A DNA stretch of 64,000 nt, taken from assembly GCA_947167445.1 (NCBI GenBank), contig CAMVID010000012.1, positions 1 through 64,000 on the forward strand. The letters are read 5' to 3'. Positions within the stretch are counted from its first letter, which is position 1; each line of letters begins with the position of its first letter. A program made the position numbers and the translations under genes. Under the pieces are notes generated by a model, which had not been told where the DNA came from, made no database searches, and worked only from the letters and a program-made list of their open reading frames with translations. The DNA comes from G11 sp947167445 (GTDB taxonomy: Bacteria; Bacillota; Clostridia; Lachnospirales; Lachnospiraceae). Shown one piece after another: positions 16,883 through 24,735 of this stretch.

Positions 16883-17959
16883 TTATTGTCCTTGTTCTTT
16901 CAGGCTTTGCTTTACGAAGTCGATGGTATAAGTTCCGTAATCGTAGTAAGATATACCGTCCCATCCCATGAACGTTACGTTGGTAGCCATGCAATCGCCC
17001 AAATCATAGAAGGTATAGTAGGTTTGATAACCACCTGATTCATTGGCATTGTATCCGTACTTTCCAATGAATGTTCCGCCAATAAACATACTTTCCTCAG
17101 ATCTTTCGGCATTAGCTTCAACTGCCACCAGTCCCATGTCCTGTACCAAAGATGAAATCACGCTGTTGATATCCTTGGCATAGAATAAATCCGAGCTGCC
17201 ACTGTTTTCCTGGGTCTGTGCGCTACCTGAAGCAGGTGCTTCGGCAGGTTTGGTCTCATTGGCTGAAGCGGTTTTTTCCTCCGGTGCTTTTCCGGTCAAA
17301 GCCGCATATTTATCACTGAACTGTTCTGCGTAGGGCGCCAGCATAATACCGTCGGGATTCTGTACAACGACATGTAAAGAGTAGGAATTTCCCTCTTCCT
17401 TATCATGCCAGGTCAGCAAGCTAAGATAGAAGTCATCTCCCAAATCCGCAAGATATGACTTGGCCTGAGATTCCTCATCTCCCCAGGCAGCCAGCCTTTC
17501 ATCATTTTCTTTCTTCCATTCAGGCTTTTTAGCTCCGGACAAATTCAAATATTCATCCCCTGTAGCCTGAACTCTGGCATCATAGATTAAATTGTCCTTT
17601 GATACCTCCATCTCAACCATGGGGATGTCAGGATTTCCGCCTTCCTCGGAACCATCCTCCAACATATACCAGGAAATAAGTTTAAAGCCTTCCGGCACTA
17701 CCAAAGAATTGGGAACAAGTTCCTTTGCCTCTTCCTCGGTACATTCCTTCCAGTTTACTTTTTTCTTCTCCTCAGTTTCCTGCTTTTCCTCGGTAACAGG
17801 CTTTTCTTCCGGGGCTTTTGTTACCTGTGCTTTGGGCTGTTCCGCCGCCGGTGCCTCCGCCGCGGGTGCATTTGCTCCACATCCCGCAAGTGAAATTGCT
17901 GCAGCCAGAACTCCTGCAAAAATCAGGCTTTTCTTGTTAGCCACACTATTTCGAATCAT
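16883..17959 (-). CDS. Lipoprotein of unknown function
   Basis: The 358-residue protein has a lipoprotein signal (VLAAAISLAGCG; Cys near 27). A 50-residue Ala/Pro/Glu/Lys linker follows (APEEKPVTEEKQETEEKKK), then a globular part, a second low-complexity stretch (KTASANETKPAEAPASGSA) near 225-250 and a last 100-residue domain rich in Tyr and Gly (IGKYGYNANESGGYQTYYTF). I recognise no enzyme motif. It is probably anchored to the outer face of the membrane. It stands alone between the HAD gene and the T-box. Confidence 0.7.
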   Translation of the reverse strand: MIRNSVANKKSLIFAGVLAAAISLAGCGANAPAAEAPAAEQPKAQVTKAPEEKPVTEEKQETEEKKKVNWKECTEEEAKELVPNSLVVPEGFKLISWYMLEDGSEEGGNPDIPMVEMEVSKDNLIYDARVQATGDEYLNLSGAKKPEWKKENDERLAAWGDEESQAKSYLADLGDDFYLSLLTWHDKEEGNSYSLHVVVQNPDGIMLAPYAEQFSDKYAALTGKAPEEKTASANETKPAEAPASGSAQTQENSGSSDLFYAKDINSVISSLVQDMGLVAVEANAERSEESMFIGGTFIGKYGYNANESGGYQTYYTFYDLGDCMATNVTFMGWDGISYYDYGTYTIDFVKQSLKEQGQ

Positions 17960-17992
17960 CTTCGAAACCTCCCTATGAATTTTATAAAAGTA

Positions 17993-18640
17993 CTATATTA
18001 TTTCAAGAAGCCGGCTGATATGGTCGATTATGTGCTCTGCCCCGGTGTTTTCCAGTTCAGCTCTTTTGGAGATTCCGTAAGTAACGGCGCATGTGTGAAT
18101 TCCCGCGCCCTGACCCATACGTATGTCAAAAGCAGTGTCACCTACAACTATGGCGTCCTCGGGATCGATATTCAAATCTTTAAGAGTTACAAGAACAGGT
18201 TCGGGATCGGGCTTATGATTCTTTGTATCATCAGCTCCCAAACAATAGTCAAAATATTCGGTCATTCCCCAGCTTTTCAGGAATTCTTTTAAGGAGGAGT
18301 TGTTTCTGGAACTTGCGATGGAACACTTTATTCCTTTTCTTTTAAGTTCCTCCAAAACTTCCCTTATTCCGTCAAAAACTGTGGGCGGATATTTTTCCTT
18401 TGATTCAGCAAAGGTATCTCTTGACACCTCCACGCACTTATTAATGGCCTCCTCTGAAAGCTCCGGAAACAATAGTCTGTATCCGTCTGCTGCAGGAAGG
18501 CCAATAACTGATGCGCATTCGTCATCACTTTTCACCGGAAGTCCAAGTCTCTTCATCATTTCCTGCTTGGAAACAACAATGGATTTTCTGGTGTCCGCAA
18601 TGGTTCCGTCAAAATCAAATATTACAAGTTTAATGCTCAC
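17993..18640 (-). CDS. HAD-superfamily phosphatase, phosphoglycolate-phosphatase-like
   Basis: The protein (215 aa) has motif I DFDGTIADT at residues 8-16 with both catalytic Asp residues, motif II ASSRNNSS, and motif III/IV KPDPEPVLV and VVGDTAFDIRMGQGAG. The helical cap between residues 20 and 85 matches the subfamily I phosphatases (phosphoglycolate, beta-phosphoglucomutase-like). The substrate is unknown. Its ATG overlaps the larE stop by 4 nt, so the two are coupled; perhaps it serves a cofactor pathway, but that is a guess. Confidence 0.85.
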   Translation of the reverse strand: MSIKLVIFDFDGTIADTRKSIVVSKQEMMKRLGLPVKSDDECASVIGLPAADGYRLLFPELSEEAINKCVEVSRDTFAESKEKYPPTVFDGIREVLEELKRKGIKCSIASSRNNSSLKEFLKSWGMTEYFDYCLGADDTKNHKPDPEPVLVTLKDLNIDPEDAIVVGDTAFDIRMGQGAGIHTCAVTYGISKRAELENTGAEHIIDHISRLLEII

Positions 18641-19455
18641 TTCTTCAAAACCTCGTTCATGCTGCCGACTCTGTAGCCCTTCATGTCCAGGGTTACATAC
18701 TGGTAGCCGATCTTTTTCAATTCCTCGTAGATTTCATTTCGAAGTTCATCCTTCGAAATCCTCTCAATATCGTACGACGGAACTTCAATTCTTGCAAGGT
18801 TTCCGTGAACTCTTACTCTCTCTTCTCTAAAGCCCTTGTCGATAAGGAACTGTTCGGCTCTATCCACCATCTTAAGCTTCTCCTCGGTGATTTCCTCACC
18901 GTAGACAAAGCGGGATGCCAGGCAGGCATATGAGGGCTTATCCCAGGTAGGAAGCCCCATTTCCTTTGATATGGCTCTGATATCGGCCTTGGTCAGATTC
19001 GCTTCTCTCAAGGGGCTCTTTACCTTAAGTTCAGCCACGGCTTCAAGGCCTGGGCGGTAGTCGCCAAGATCATCCATGTTGGAGCCCTCGGCCACGTATC
19101 TTATTCCTCGCTCCGCCGCGATTTTCTTAATCTCATCAAAAATATCGTGCTTACAGTAATAGCAGCGTCTGGGATCATTGTTCCTGACCTTTTCTTCCCT
19201 TAAAGGGTCAGTTTCCACAAGTTCAAGAACAATGCCTCTTTCCTTGCAGAACTTCTTTGCTTCCTCCACTTCCCTCTCGGGAACAAAGGAGTTAACCTCC
19301 GTCACCGCAATGGCCATGTCTCCAAGGACCTCATGGGCAACGGTAATCAAAAGGGTGGAATCCACTCCACCTGAAAAACCCACGGCCAAAGAGCCGAGGG
19401 TTTTGATATAGTCTTTTAGTTTGTTTAATTTAAGTTCTGTTTCTTTTTCTAACAT
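18637..19455 (-). CDS. larE: LarE-type ATP-dependent sulfur transferase, three-cysteine variant
   Basis: This PP-loop ATPase family protein (272 aa) has the loop SGGVDS at residues 28-33. In lactate racemase cofactor synthesis LarE adds sulfur to the pyridinium precursor of the nickel-pincer nucleotide. Cys98 and Cys101 (RRCYYCK) plus Cys178 (SYACLASRF) fit the subtype described with a [4Fe-4S] cluster that relays sulfur, rather than the single-Cys sacrificial type. No larA, larB or larC is in the window. The neighbours are a HAD phosphatase and a Gfo/Idh/MocA oxidoreductase. Confidence 0.82.
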   Translation of the reverse strand: MLEKETELKLNKLKDYIKTLGSLAVGFSGGVDSTLLITVAHEVLGDMAIAVTEVNSFVPEREVEEAKKFCKERGIVLELVETDPLREEKVRNNDPRRCYYCKHDIFDEIKKIAAERGIRYVAEGSNMDDLGDYRPGLEAVAELKVKSPLREANLTKADIRAISKEMGLPTWDKPSYACLASRFVYGEEITEEKLKMVDRAEQFLIDKGFREERVRVHGNLARIEVPSYDIERISKDELRNEIYEELKKIGYQYVTLDMKGYRVGSMNEVLKK

Positions 19456-19464
19456 GGTAAAACC

Positions 19465-20460
19465 TTAATATCCTATTTTTGCGAGAACCTCGTCAAGAAG
19501 TCTGGCGTTTGTAAGGGAGAAATCCTCAGTAATATATGGCTTCTCCTGTCCGAGAATTGCTCTCGTAAGCTGACTTACCTCAAGGCAATAGTTGTTGCTT
19601 ACATTGACCTTTCTTATAATCTCCCTGCCTTCAGAAACCACCTTATAGCTTACTTCGCCGGACTGATTATACTCCACATCGGAGCGGATAAAGCCCTTAT
19701 CCCCGTGAATGAAAAGTCTGTCATAGCGATGGTGGGTATCAACTCCCAGGTTCATCCCCACATTGAATGTAGCTCTGATTCCATCTTCAAATTCTATCAT
19801 GGTCTGAGCCAGCTCATCAACTCCGTTATCGGAAAAATAAGCATCAGCCATAAGATTCGCAATTCCGTCCCTATAGCCCTTATTAGATGCTGCATTTAAG
19901 ATGGTAAGAATCATGGTTGAACAATAGCAGCCCACATCGTAAACCGCTCCGCCGCCCTGTTCCTTATAAAGGCGCACGTTCTCGGAGTAGTTCTGGGTAT
20001 GGAACGCGGTGTCAATGAAATCCACCTTACCGATAAGGCCTGATTTAATGTCATCTGTAAGAGATTTAATGTACTCATTATGAAGGTATGCATAGGCCTC
20101 CATAAGATAAACATTATTCTCTTTGGCTGCCTTAAACATCTCCTCTGCTTCCTTGGCATTCATAGCCATGGGCTTTTCAACCAGCACATGCTTTCCTGCC
20201 TTCAAAGCCTTAATGGCCCACTCGGCATGGAGATGGTTGGGCAAGGGAACATAAACCGCCTGAACTTCAGGGTCATTTAAAAGGTTCTCATAGCCCACAT
20301 AGAATTTTTCAAAGCCAAATTCTTCTTTATATCTTCTGGCTTTCTCTTCATTACGTCCCGCTACTGCGTAGAGTTCGCAGTCTTTTGCCAAAAGCATACC
20401 GGGAATTGTACATCCCTTCGCTATGCCCGCGGTTCCAAGTACGCCCCATTTAACGCTCAT
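19465..20460 (-). CDS. Gfo/Idh/MocA-family NAD(P)-dependent oxidoreductase
   Basis: The N-terminal Rossmann fold (331 aa total) begins VKWGVLGTAGIAKGCTIPG and has the family's EKPMAMNAKEAEEM segment near residue 95. The C-terminal alpha/beta domain has GGGAVYDVGCYC near 170. Enzymes of this group oxidise sugars, inositols or related alcohols; the substrate here is not visible. It ends 9 nt before larE and starts 15 nt after the alcohol dehydrogenase. All are on one strand and likely on one transcript. Confidence 0.87.
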   Translation of the reverse strand: MSVKWGVLGTAGIAKGCTIPGMLLAKDCELYAVAGRNEEKARRYKEEFGFEKFYVGYENLLNDPEVQAVYVPLPNHLHAEWAIKALKAGKHVLVEKPMAMNAKEAEEMFKAAKENNVYLMEAYAYLHNEYIKSLTDDIKSGLIGKVDFIDTAFHTQNYSENVRLYKEQGGGAVYDVGCYCSTMILTILNAASNKGYRDGIANLMADAYFSDNGVDELAQTMIEFEDGIRATFNVGMNLGVDTHHRYDRLFIHGDKGFIRSDVEYNQSGEVSYKVVSEGREIIRKVNVSNNYCLEVSQLTRAILGQEKPYITEDFSLTNARLLDEVLAKIGY

Positions 20461-20475
20461 AGAACACCTCCCAAA

Positions 20476-21654
20476 CTATTTGGCTGCCTTAAATATGGCA
20501 AGCATATCCTCTTCCTTAAGGAACCTGGCTGAGCCCTTGCCGCCGTTAACGCCAACAGCGCACTTATGAGCCATCACAGCCATGTCTTCCTCAGTTACAT
20601 TAACGCCCAGTTCTCTTAAGTTCGTGGGCATCTTAATCTCGCGGTAAAAATCTTCAACCGCTTCTATACCCTTAAGGGCGATTTCTTCGTCAGTTCCCAC
20701 TTCAGGAACATCCATAACCTTAATTGCAAATCTCTTGAATCTGGGGAGGCAATCCTTGTACACATATCTTGCCCAGCTGCCCCAGATAGCTGCCAGACCT
20801 GCACCATGAGCCACGTCATATAAACCGCCAAGCTCATGTTCAAGCTTGTGAGTCATCCAGTCTCCGCCGTCACTTCCGCAGCCTGTAAGACCGTTGTGTG
20901 CAAGGCTTCCTGCCCACATAACTTCTGCTCTGGCGTCATAATTCTTAGGATCCTTCACAAGGATCTTAGCGTTCTCTTTCACGGTACGAAGGAGTCCCTC
21001 TGCCAGGGAATCTGTAAGTTCCATATGTCCGCCGTTTGAGAAATAACGCTCCATTGTATGCATCATGATATCGGTACAGCCGCAGGCCGTCTGATAATCA
21101 GGCAGAGTCATTGTAAGCTCGGGATTCATGATGGCGAATTTCGCTCTTCCGAAATCAGAACTGTAGCCTCTCTTAACGAGGCCCTCTTCCTTTGTAATAA
21201 CGGAGGAATCACTCATTTCACTTCCCGTTGCGGCAATGGTAAGGATTACACCAAGAGGAAGGCAGCCTTTGGCCTGTCTCTTGTAATCGTAGAAATCCCA
21301 TACATCGCCTTCGTTAAATACGCCGTAGCCAATGGCTTTGGCAGAGTCAATGGCACTTCCGCCGCCAACTGCCAGAAGGAAATCCACGTTCTCTTTCTTA
21401 CAAAGCTCAATGCCCTCACGCACAAGGCCAAGTCTTGGATTTGGAACTGCTCCGCCTAAGGAAACATAGGAAATTCCGGCTTCATCCAGGGTGTCCGTAA
21501 CCTTCTTCATAAGGCCGCTTCTTATTACGCTTCCGCCGCCGTAATGAATAAGAACCTTCTTTCCGCCAAACTCCTTTATAAGCTCGGCAACCTTAGATTC
21601 TGTACCTTTGCCGAAAATAACCTTTGTCGGTGTGTAATACTTAAAATCAAACAT
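20476..21654 (-). CDS. Iron-containing alcohol dehydrogenase, butanol-dehydrogenase-like
   Basis: This group III alcohol dehydrogenase (392 aa) has an NAD-binding GGGSAIDSAKAIGYG at about residues 95-110. Iron ligands lie in the GCTDIMMHTMERYF and HGAGLAAIWGSWARY segments (His in DVAHGAGLA). It resembles NADPH-dependent butanol dehydrogenases and probably reduces aldehydes as an electron sink. AGGAGGGGTCAAAT places the start at 21654 (MFDFKYYTP), nine codons inside the longest frame. It has its own promoter upstream and is followed closely by the Gfo/Idh/MocA gene. Confidence 0.88.
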   Translation of the reverse strand: MFDFKYYTPTKVIFGKGTESKVAELIKEFGGKKVLIHYGGGSVIRSGLMKKVTDTLDEAGISYVSLGGAVPNPRLGLVREGIELCKKENVDFLLAVGGGSAIDSAKAIGYGVFNEGDVWDFYDYKRQAKGCLPLGVILTIAATGSEMSDSSVITKEEGLVKRGYSSDFGRAKFAIMNPELTMTLPDYQTACGCTDIMMHTMERYFSNGGHMELTDSLAEGLLRTVKENAKILVKDPKNYDARAEVMWAGSLAHNGLTGCGSDGGDWMTHKLEHELGGLYDVAHGAGLAAIWGSWARYVYKDCLPRFKRFAIKVMDVPEVGTDEEIALKGIEAVEDFYREIKMPTNLRELGVNVTEEDMAVMAHKCAVGVNGGKGSARFLKEEDMLAIFKAAK

Positions 21655-21701
21655 ATTTGACCCCTCCTTATGTGGTTTCATTTAAATACCCAAGTACCTT
21701 T

Positions 21702-21730
21702 ATAGTATATTGCGTCAAATATATCGTCAA
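21702..21730 (-). promoter_or_regulatory. Promoter upstream of the alcohol dehydrogenase
   Basis: TTGACG (21725-21730), 17 bp and TACTAT (21702-21707) on the minus strand, about 50 bp before the start codon. Confidence 0.5.
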
Positions 21731-21764
21731 GTACAATCCTGCTTTTGAAATGCGCAGAAAATGC

Positions 21765-23027
21765 TTATGAATTAAGCAAAAACGCAATTGCTCCGTGGGC
21801 GGGAAGTTTAACTGTAAGCTTGTGGGTGTTGCTGACTTTTTCCCCTGTCCAAAGGTCTCTTCCGGATACCGGATCATATATCTCAAGGTCGGTGAGAGGG
21901 AATGTAATTTCATTTTCCTTCTCGCCTGCGTTAAACACTGCAACGTACCAGCCACCGTCATCGCAGACAGCCACCCAGAGAATCATCTCAACGCCGTTAA
22001 TCTCTTTTCTCCAAATCTGGTGAGAATGACGGGCCTTCTTATTCATTCCGATGATATCTTCGTTGGTGAGAAGCTTTAAAGTTTCATCGTCAAGCTTGGT
22101 CATCTCGGCACCAATCATGAGAGGAGATCTGAAGATGCTCCAAAGAGTCATCATGGTTTTCTCTTCGTCAAAAGAGAATGCGGTGCGATTGTCAGGTGAA
22201 TAGTCCTGCTTGATTGCGCCTATGGGAAGCATGTCCGCATCGGGCCAATGACCTGCACCACAATGTCCTGCCCAGCGCTCACATCTTTCAAACATGGCAT
22301 AGAGAAGATCCCATTCATCCCAGAAATCATCTGTAATACGCCACATATTTGCGGTCTGTTTGTAAAGCTCAGACTTCTCAGGAAGAGCAGGTCCGGGAGA
22401 AAGAGAAAGAATCATGTCTCTTCCGCAGCTCTTTAAAGCATTGCTGAGCATAATAAGTTCGCTTTCCTCATGAGGAAGCTCTCTTGCTATATCATCGCAT
22501 TTAACAAAGTCCACACCCCACTCGGCGTAAAGCTTAAAGATGCTTTCGTAATATTCCTTTGCCCCTTCTTTTTCAGGGTTCACACCATACATATCAGTAT
22601 TCCATGCACAGATGCTTGCTGTCTTGGCAATTTCACGAGCGGTATGCTTGCTTCCAAGGATTGCCGTGTTTCTGTGAACTGCCTGTCTCGGAATTCCTCT
22701 CATAATATGAATTCCGAATTTAAGCCCTAAAGAGTGTACATACTCTGCCAAAGGTGCAAAGCCCTTTCCGCCTGCTGATGAGGGGAATCTCTCAGGTGCC
22801 GGTATAAGTCTTGAATACTCGTCCATGCAAAGTTCCGTGAAGGGATCATACTCGTGGGTCTTTGCATTTGGCGCGCTCCACTGAATGTCCACAACCACGT
22901 ACTCCCAACCATACTGCTTAAGATTCTTAGCCATGTATTCCGCATTGGCTCTTACAATGTCTTCAGTTACAGCTGCACCGTAGCAGTCCCAGCTGTTCCA
23001 TCCCATAGGGGGTGTTAATTTGTTCAT
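21765..23027 (-). CDS. GH27 alpha-galactosidase
   Basis: The enzyme (420 aa) opens with PPMGWNSWDCYG, the hallmark of family GH27/GH36 clan D barrels. The nucleophile is D178 in DFVKCDD. The acid/base Asp lies in WRITDD near residue 230. No signal peptide is present, so it would cleave alpha-galactosides such as melibiose or imported raffinose-type sugars in the cytoplasm. A short C-terminal beta domain follows (FPLTDLEIYDPVSG). It starts 4 nt after a 41-codon remnant ORF, which may be read first by the same ribosomes. Confidence 0.92.
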   Translation of the reverse strand: MNKLTPPMGWNSWDCYGAAVTEDIVRANAEYMAKNLKQYGWEYVVVDIQWSAPNAKTHEYDPFTELCMDEYSRLIPAPERFPSSAGGKGFAPLAEYVHSLGLKFGIHIMRGIPRQAVHRNTAILGSKHTAREIAKTASICAWNTDMYGVNPEKEGAKEYYESIFKLYAEWGVDFVKCDDIARELPHEESELIMLSNALKSCGRDMILSLSPGPALPEKSELYKQTANMWRITDDFWDEWDLLYAMFERCERWAGHCGAGHWPDADMLPIGAIKQDYSPDNRTAFSFDEEKTMMTLWSIFRSPLMIGAEMTKLDDETLKLLTNEDIIGMNKKARHSHQIWRKEINGVEMILWVAVCDDGGWYVAVFNAGEKENEITFPLTDLEIYDPVSGRDLWTGEKVSNTHKLTVKLPAHGAIAFLLNS

Positions 23028-23031
23028 GTGT

Positions 23032-23157
23032 TTATACCTCTTTTAAATCTTCAGATGATACTTCTTCAATCATTTTAGTAAAGACAGTGTTTAATTCCAC
23101 TGCTCTCATTGTTCTGATAGGCTGATCCTCAAATAATTGTACCTTCTCATTTCCCAT
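23032..23157 (-). pseudogene. Truncated BRO/antirepressor-like N-terminal fragment (41 aa)
   Basis: From the ATG at 23157 (GGAAGGGAG ahead of it) the peptide begins MGNEKVQLFEDQPIRT. This resembles from memory the first residues of phage BRO-N antirepressor proteins common in this bacterial group. After about 16 residues the resemblance stops, and the ORF ends at 41 codons just before the GH27 start. The in-frame extension upstream has no ribosome site. It may be a phage gene remnant now acting as a translated leader for GH27. Confidence 0.45.
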
Positions 23158-23191
23158 ATGTTTGTAACTCCCTTCCAAATATCTATAGCTT

Positions 23192-23220
23192 ATTGTAGCA
23201 AACATTTGTTCTGTTTTCAA
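23192..23220 (-). promoter_or_regulatory. Promoter of the leader ORF / GH27 transcript
   Basis: TTGAAA (23215-23220), 17 bp and TACAAT (23192-23197). The spacer contains CAAATGTTTG, a short inverted repeat that could be an operator. Confidence 0.55.
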
Positions 23221-23249
23221 TGGGATTATAAACAAACTTTTGAAAAAAA

Positions 23250-23286
23250 CAATACTTGTTTGTTCAAGGTGGACAAACAAGTATTG
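23250..23286 (-). terminator. Terminator of the GNAT gene
   Basis: A perfect 14-bp stem (CAATACTTGTTTGT / ACAAACAAGTATTG) with a 9-nt loop is followed on the minus strand by seven Ts. It lies 19 bp beyond the GNAT stop codon. Confidence 0.9.
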
Positions 23287-23304
23287 ATGTTCTTTTTTAA
23301 TTAA

Positions 23305-23790
23305 TTAAACAGTCATTACATATACCTGGCAAGGATTCCATTCATCCCACAAGGTTGGGAAGACCTCAAATTCCTTGAATCCAAGTGAAAGGTAGAAACG
23401 ATTGGTTGCATCGTACTCGTCGTATCTTCCCATTTGTACTGTTTTTACCTGAAGGAAAGAATATCCTTTTTTCTTGGCCTCCTCTTTGGCCATTTCGAAA
23501 AGTTTCCTTCCGATTCCTTTTCTGTGATACTCCTTCAAAATGCCCATAACATAGAGTTCTAACGTGTCTTTCCCTGTCTCCTTTAAGCTGATAAATCCAA
23601 CGGGTTTGTCATTGTCATAGGCGGCATAAAATGGATATGCTGAACTCTCCTCAATATATTCTTCCCTGGCCTCCGGAATCCCAAACCACTCGGGAAGAGC
23701 TTCCAAAACTAATCTGGAAATCCTCTTTTTCTCTTTGAGTTCAAGTGTTTCTAAAACTTGCACTGCATCCGATTTTACTGAATCTAGCAT
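23305..23790 (-). CDS. GNAT-family N-acetyltransferase
   Basis: The 161-residue GNAT fold has the acetyl-CoA loop KEYHRKGIGRKLFEMAKEEA (R/Q-x-x-G-x-G form) at about residues 88-107 and the later YDATNRFYLSLGFKEFEVFP segment. The substrate is not known; small-molecule or antibiotic acetylation is possible. The ATG at 23790 is chosen because GGAGG lies 7 nt upstream. A 12-codon ORF with its own ribosome site lies 29 nt upstream and may regulate it. A strong terminator makes it a short separate transcript. Confidence 0.85.
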   Translation of the reverse strand: MLDSVKSDAVQVLETLELKEKKRISRLVLEALPEWFGIPEAREEYIEESSAYPFYAAYDNDKPVGFISLKETGKDTLELYVMGILKEYHRKGIGRKLFEMAKEEAKKKGYSFLQVKTVQMGRYDEYDATNRFYLSLGFKEFEVFPTLWDEWNPCQVYVMTV

Positions 23791-23819
23791 TTTCAATCCT
23801 CCGATTATTTATTGGAGGG

Positions 23820-23858
23820 TCAAATCTCGTGGGCCCTCCATACACGATTGTTTTTCAT
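23820..23858 (-). CDS. Candidate 12-aa leader peptide with alternative hairpins over the GNAT ribosome site
   Basis: ATG and codons for MKNNRVWRAHEI end in TGA, with GGAGG spaced 7 nt from the start. Within it GGAGGG (23834-23839) can pair with CCCTCC (23814-23819). The same CCCTCC can instead pair with the GGAGG (23798-23802) that is the GNAT ribosome site. The two pairings exclude each other, as in translation attenuators. The logic would be that ribosomes covering the leader block the first pairing and let the ribosome site be masked. Confidence 0.45.
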   Translation of the reverse strand: MKNNRVWRAHEI

Positions 23859-23961
23859 GTTAATTCCTCCTTTCCTCATTGATATCTAATCAAAAGCAGA
23901 ACTGCAATGCATATAATAATCCTAGCATTGTTACTCCGCATTTGGTTCCATTGTTCTTTAT

Positions 23962-24735
23962 TTACTTCCCCACCAACATGTCTGAATACCGCTTCCGCCC
24001 TAACTCTCCAAAGTCCAGCTCAGCTTTTTCATAGTCATGAATTAACATACCTTCCACACCTGCTTCACATTCCTCACAGACTACTCCCGAGGAATCAGTA
24101 AAAAGAGTGGGGGCTGTTTGAAAAGGTTTCACCGCATTTACTGAGAGAATCGGCGTCACATTTTCAACTGCCCTGGTAATCAGGTGGCTCCGTATCATCT
24201 GATATCTGTCCTTGTCCTCGCTATCGGAAACGTCATAAAGAATGACGATATTTAAATCCGTTTCGTCCCTATACAGTTCTCTGAAGTATTCCGGGAATCG
24301 AACTTCATAGCAGATTCTTACTCCTACTTTCATATCTCCGATGGTAAAAACACCATCTTCCACGCCTGCAGCAAAGTTCTCTTCATCCCACCCATAAAGA
24401 GCTCTTTTTCCATACCAACGCATTGGATTCTCAGGAGTCAGGAAATACGCCCTGTTATAATAATTTGGCGCAACATATAAAACCGTGCCAACAATGATAG
24501 AAAGGCCGAATTCATCGCTCAAAGCCTGCAGTTCTTTCAATGCTCCTTCAACCTTTACGGAATCAATATCCGAAGCACTGGGAATGTCACGGGGCGGATA
24601 TCCCGATAAAGCACATTCAGGGAAAACAAGAAGATCGACTTTTTTCTCCTTGGCTGTCTTTATAGCTTTTTTAATTATTTCTAAGTTACTATCGATATCA
24701 CCTGATACCTCAAACTGATAAGCAGCTACCCTCAT
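23962..24735 (-). CDS. Carbon-nitrogen hydrolase (nitrilase superfamily)
   Basis: The protein (257 aa) carries the Glu-Lys-Cys triad of the superfamily: Glu in LLVFPECALSGYPP (about residue 40), Lys in YGKRALYGWDEENF (about 108-112) and Cys in VGVRICYEVRFPEYF (about 143). Members hydrolyse amides or nitriles, for example omega-amidase and carbamoylputrescine amidase. The substrate cannot be told from sequence. It begins at the base after the stop of the kinase-GNAT fusion, so both share the attenuated transcript. Confidence 0.87.
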   Translation of the reverse strand: MRVAAYQFEVSGDIDSNLEIIKKAIKTAKEKKVDLLVFPECALSGYPPRDIPSASDIDSVKVEGALKELQALSDEFGLSIIVGTVLYVAPNYYNRAYFLTPENPMRWYGKRALYGWDEENFAAGVEDGVFTIGDMKVGVRICYEVRFPEYFRELYRDETDLNIVILYDVSDSEDKDRYQMIRSHLITRAVENVTPILSVNAVKPFQTAPTLFTDSSGVVCEECEAGVEGMLIHDYEKAELDFGELGRKRYSDMLVGK

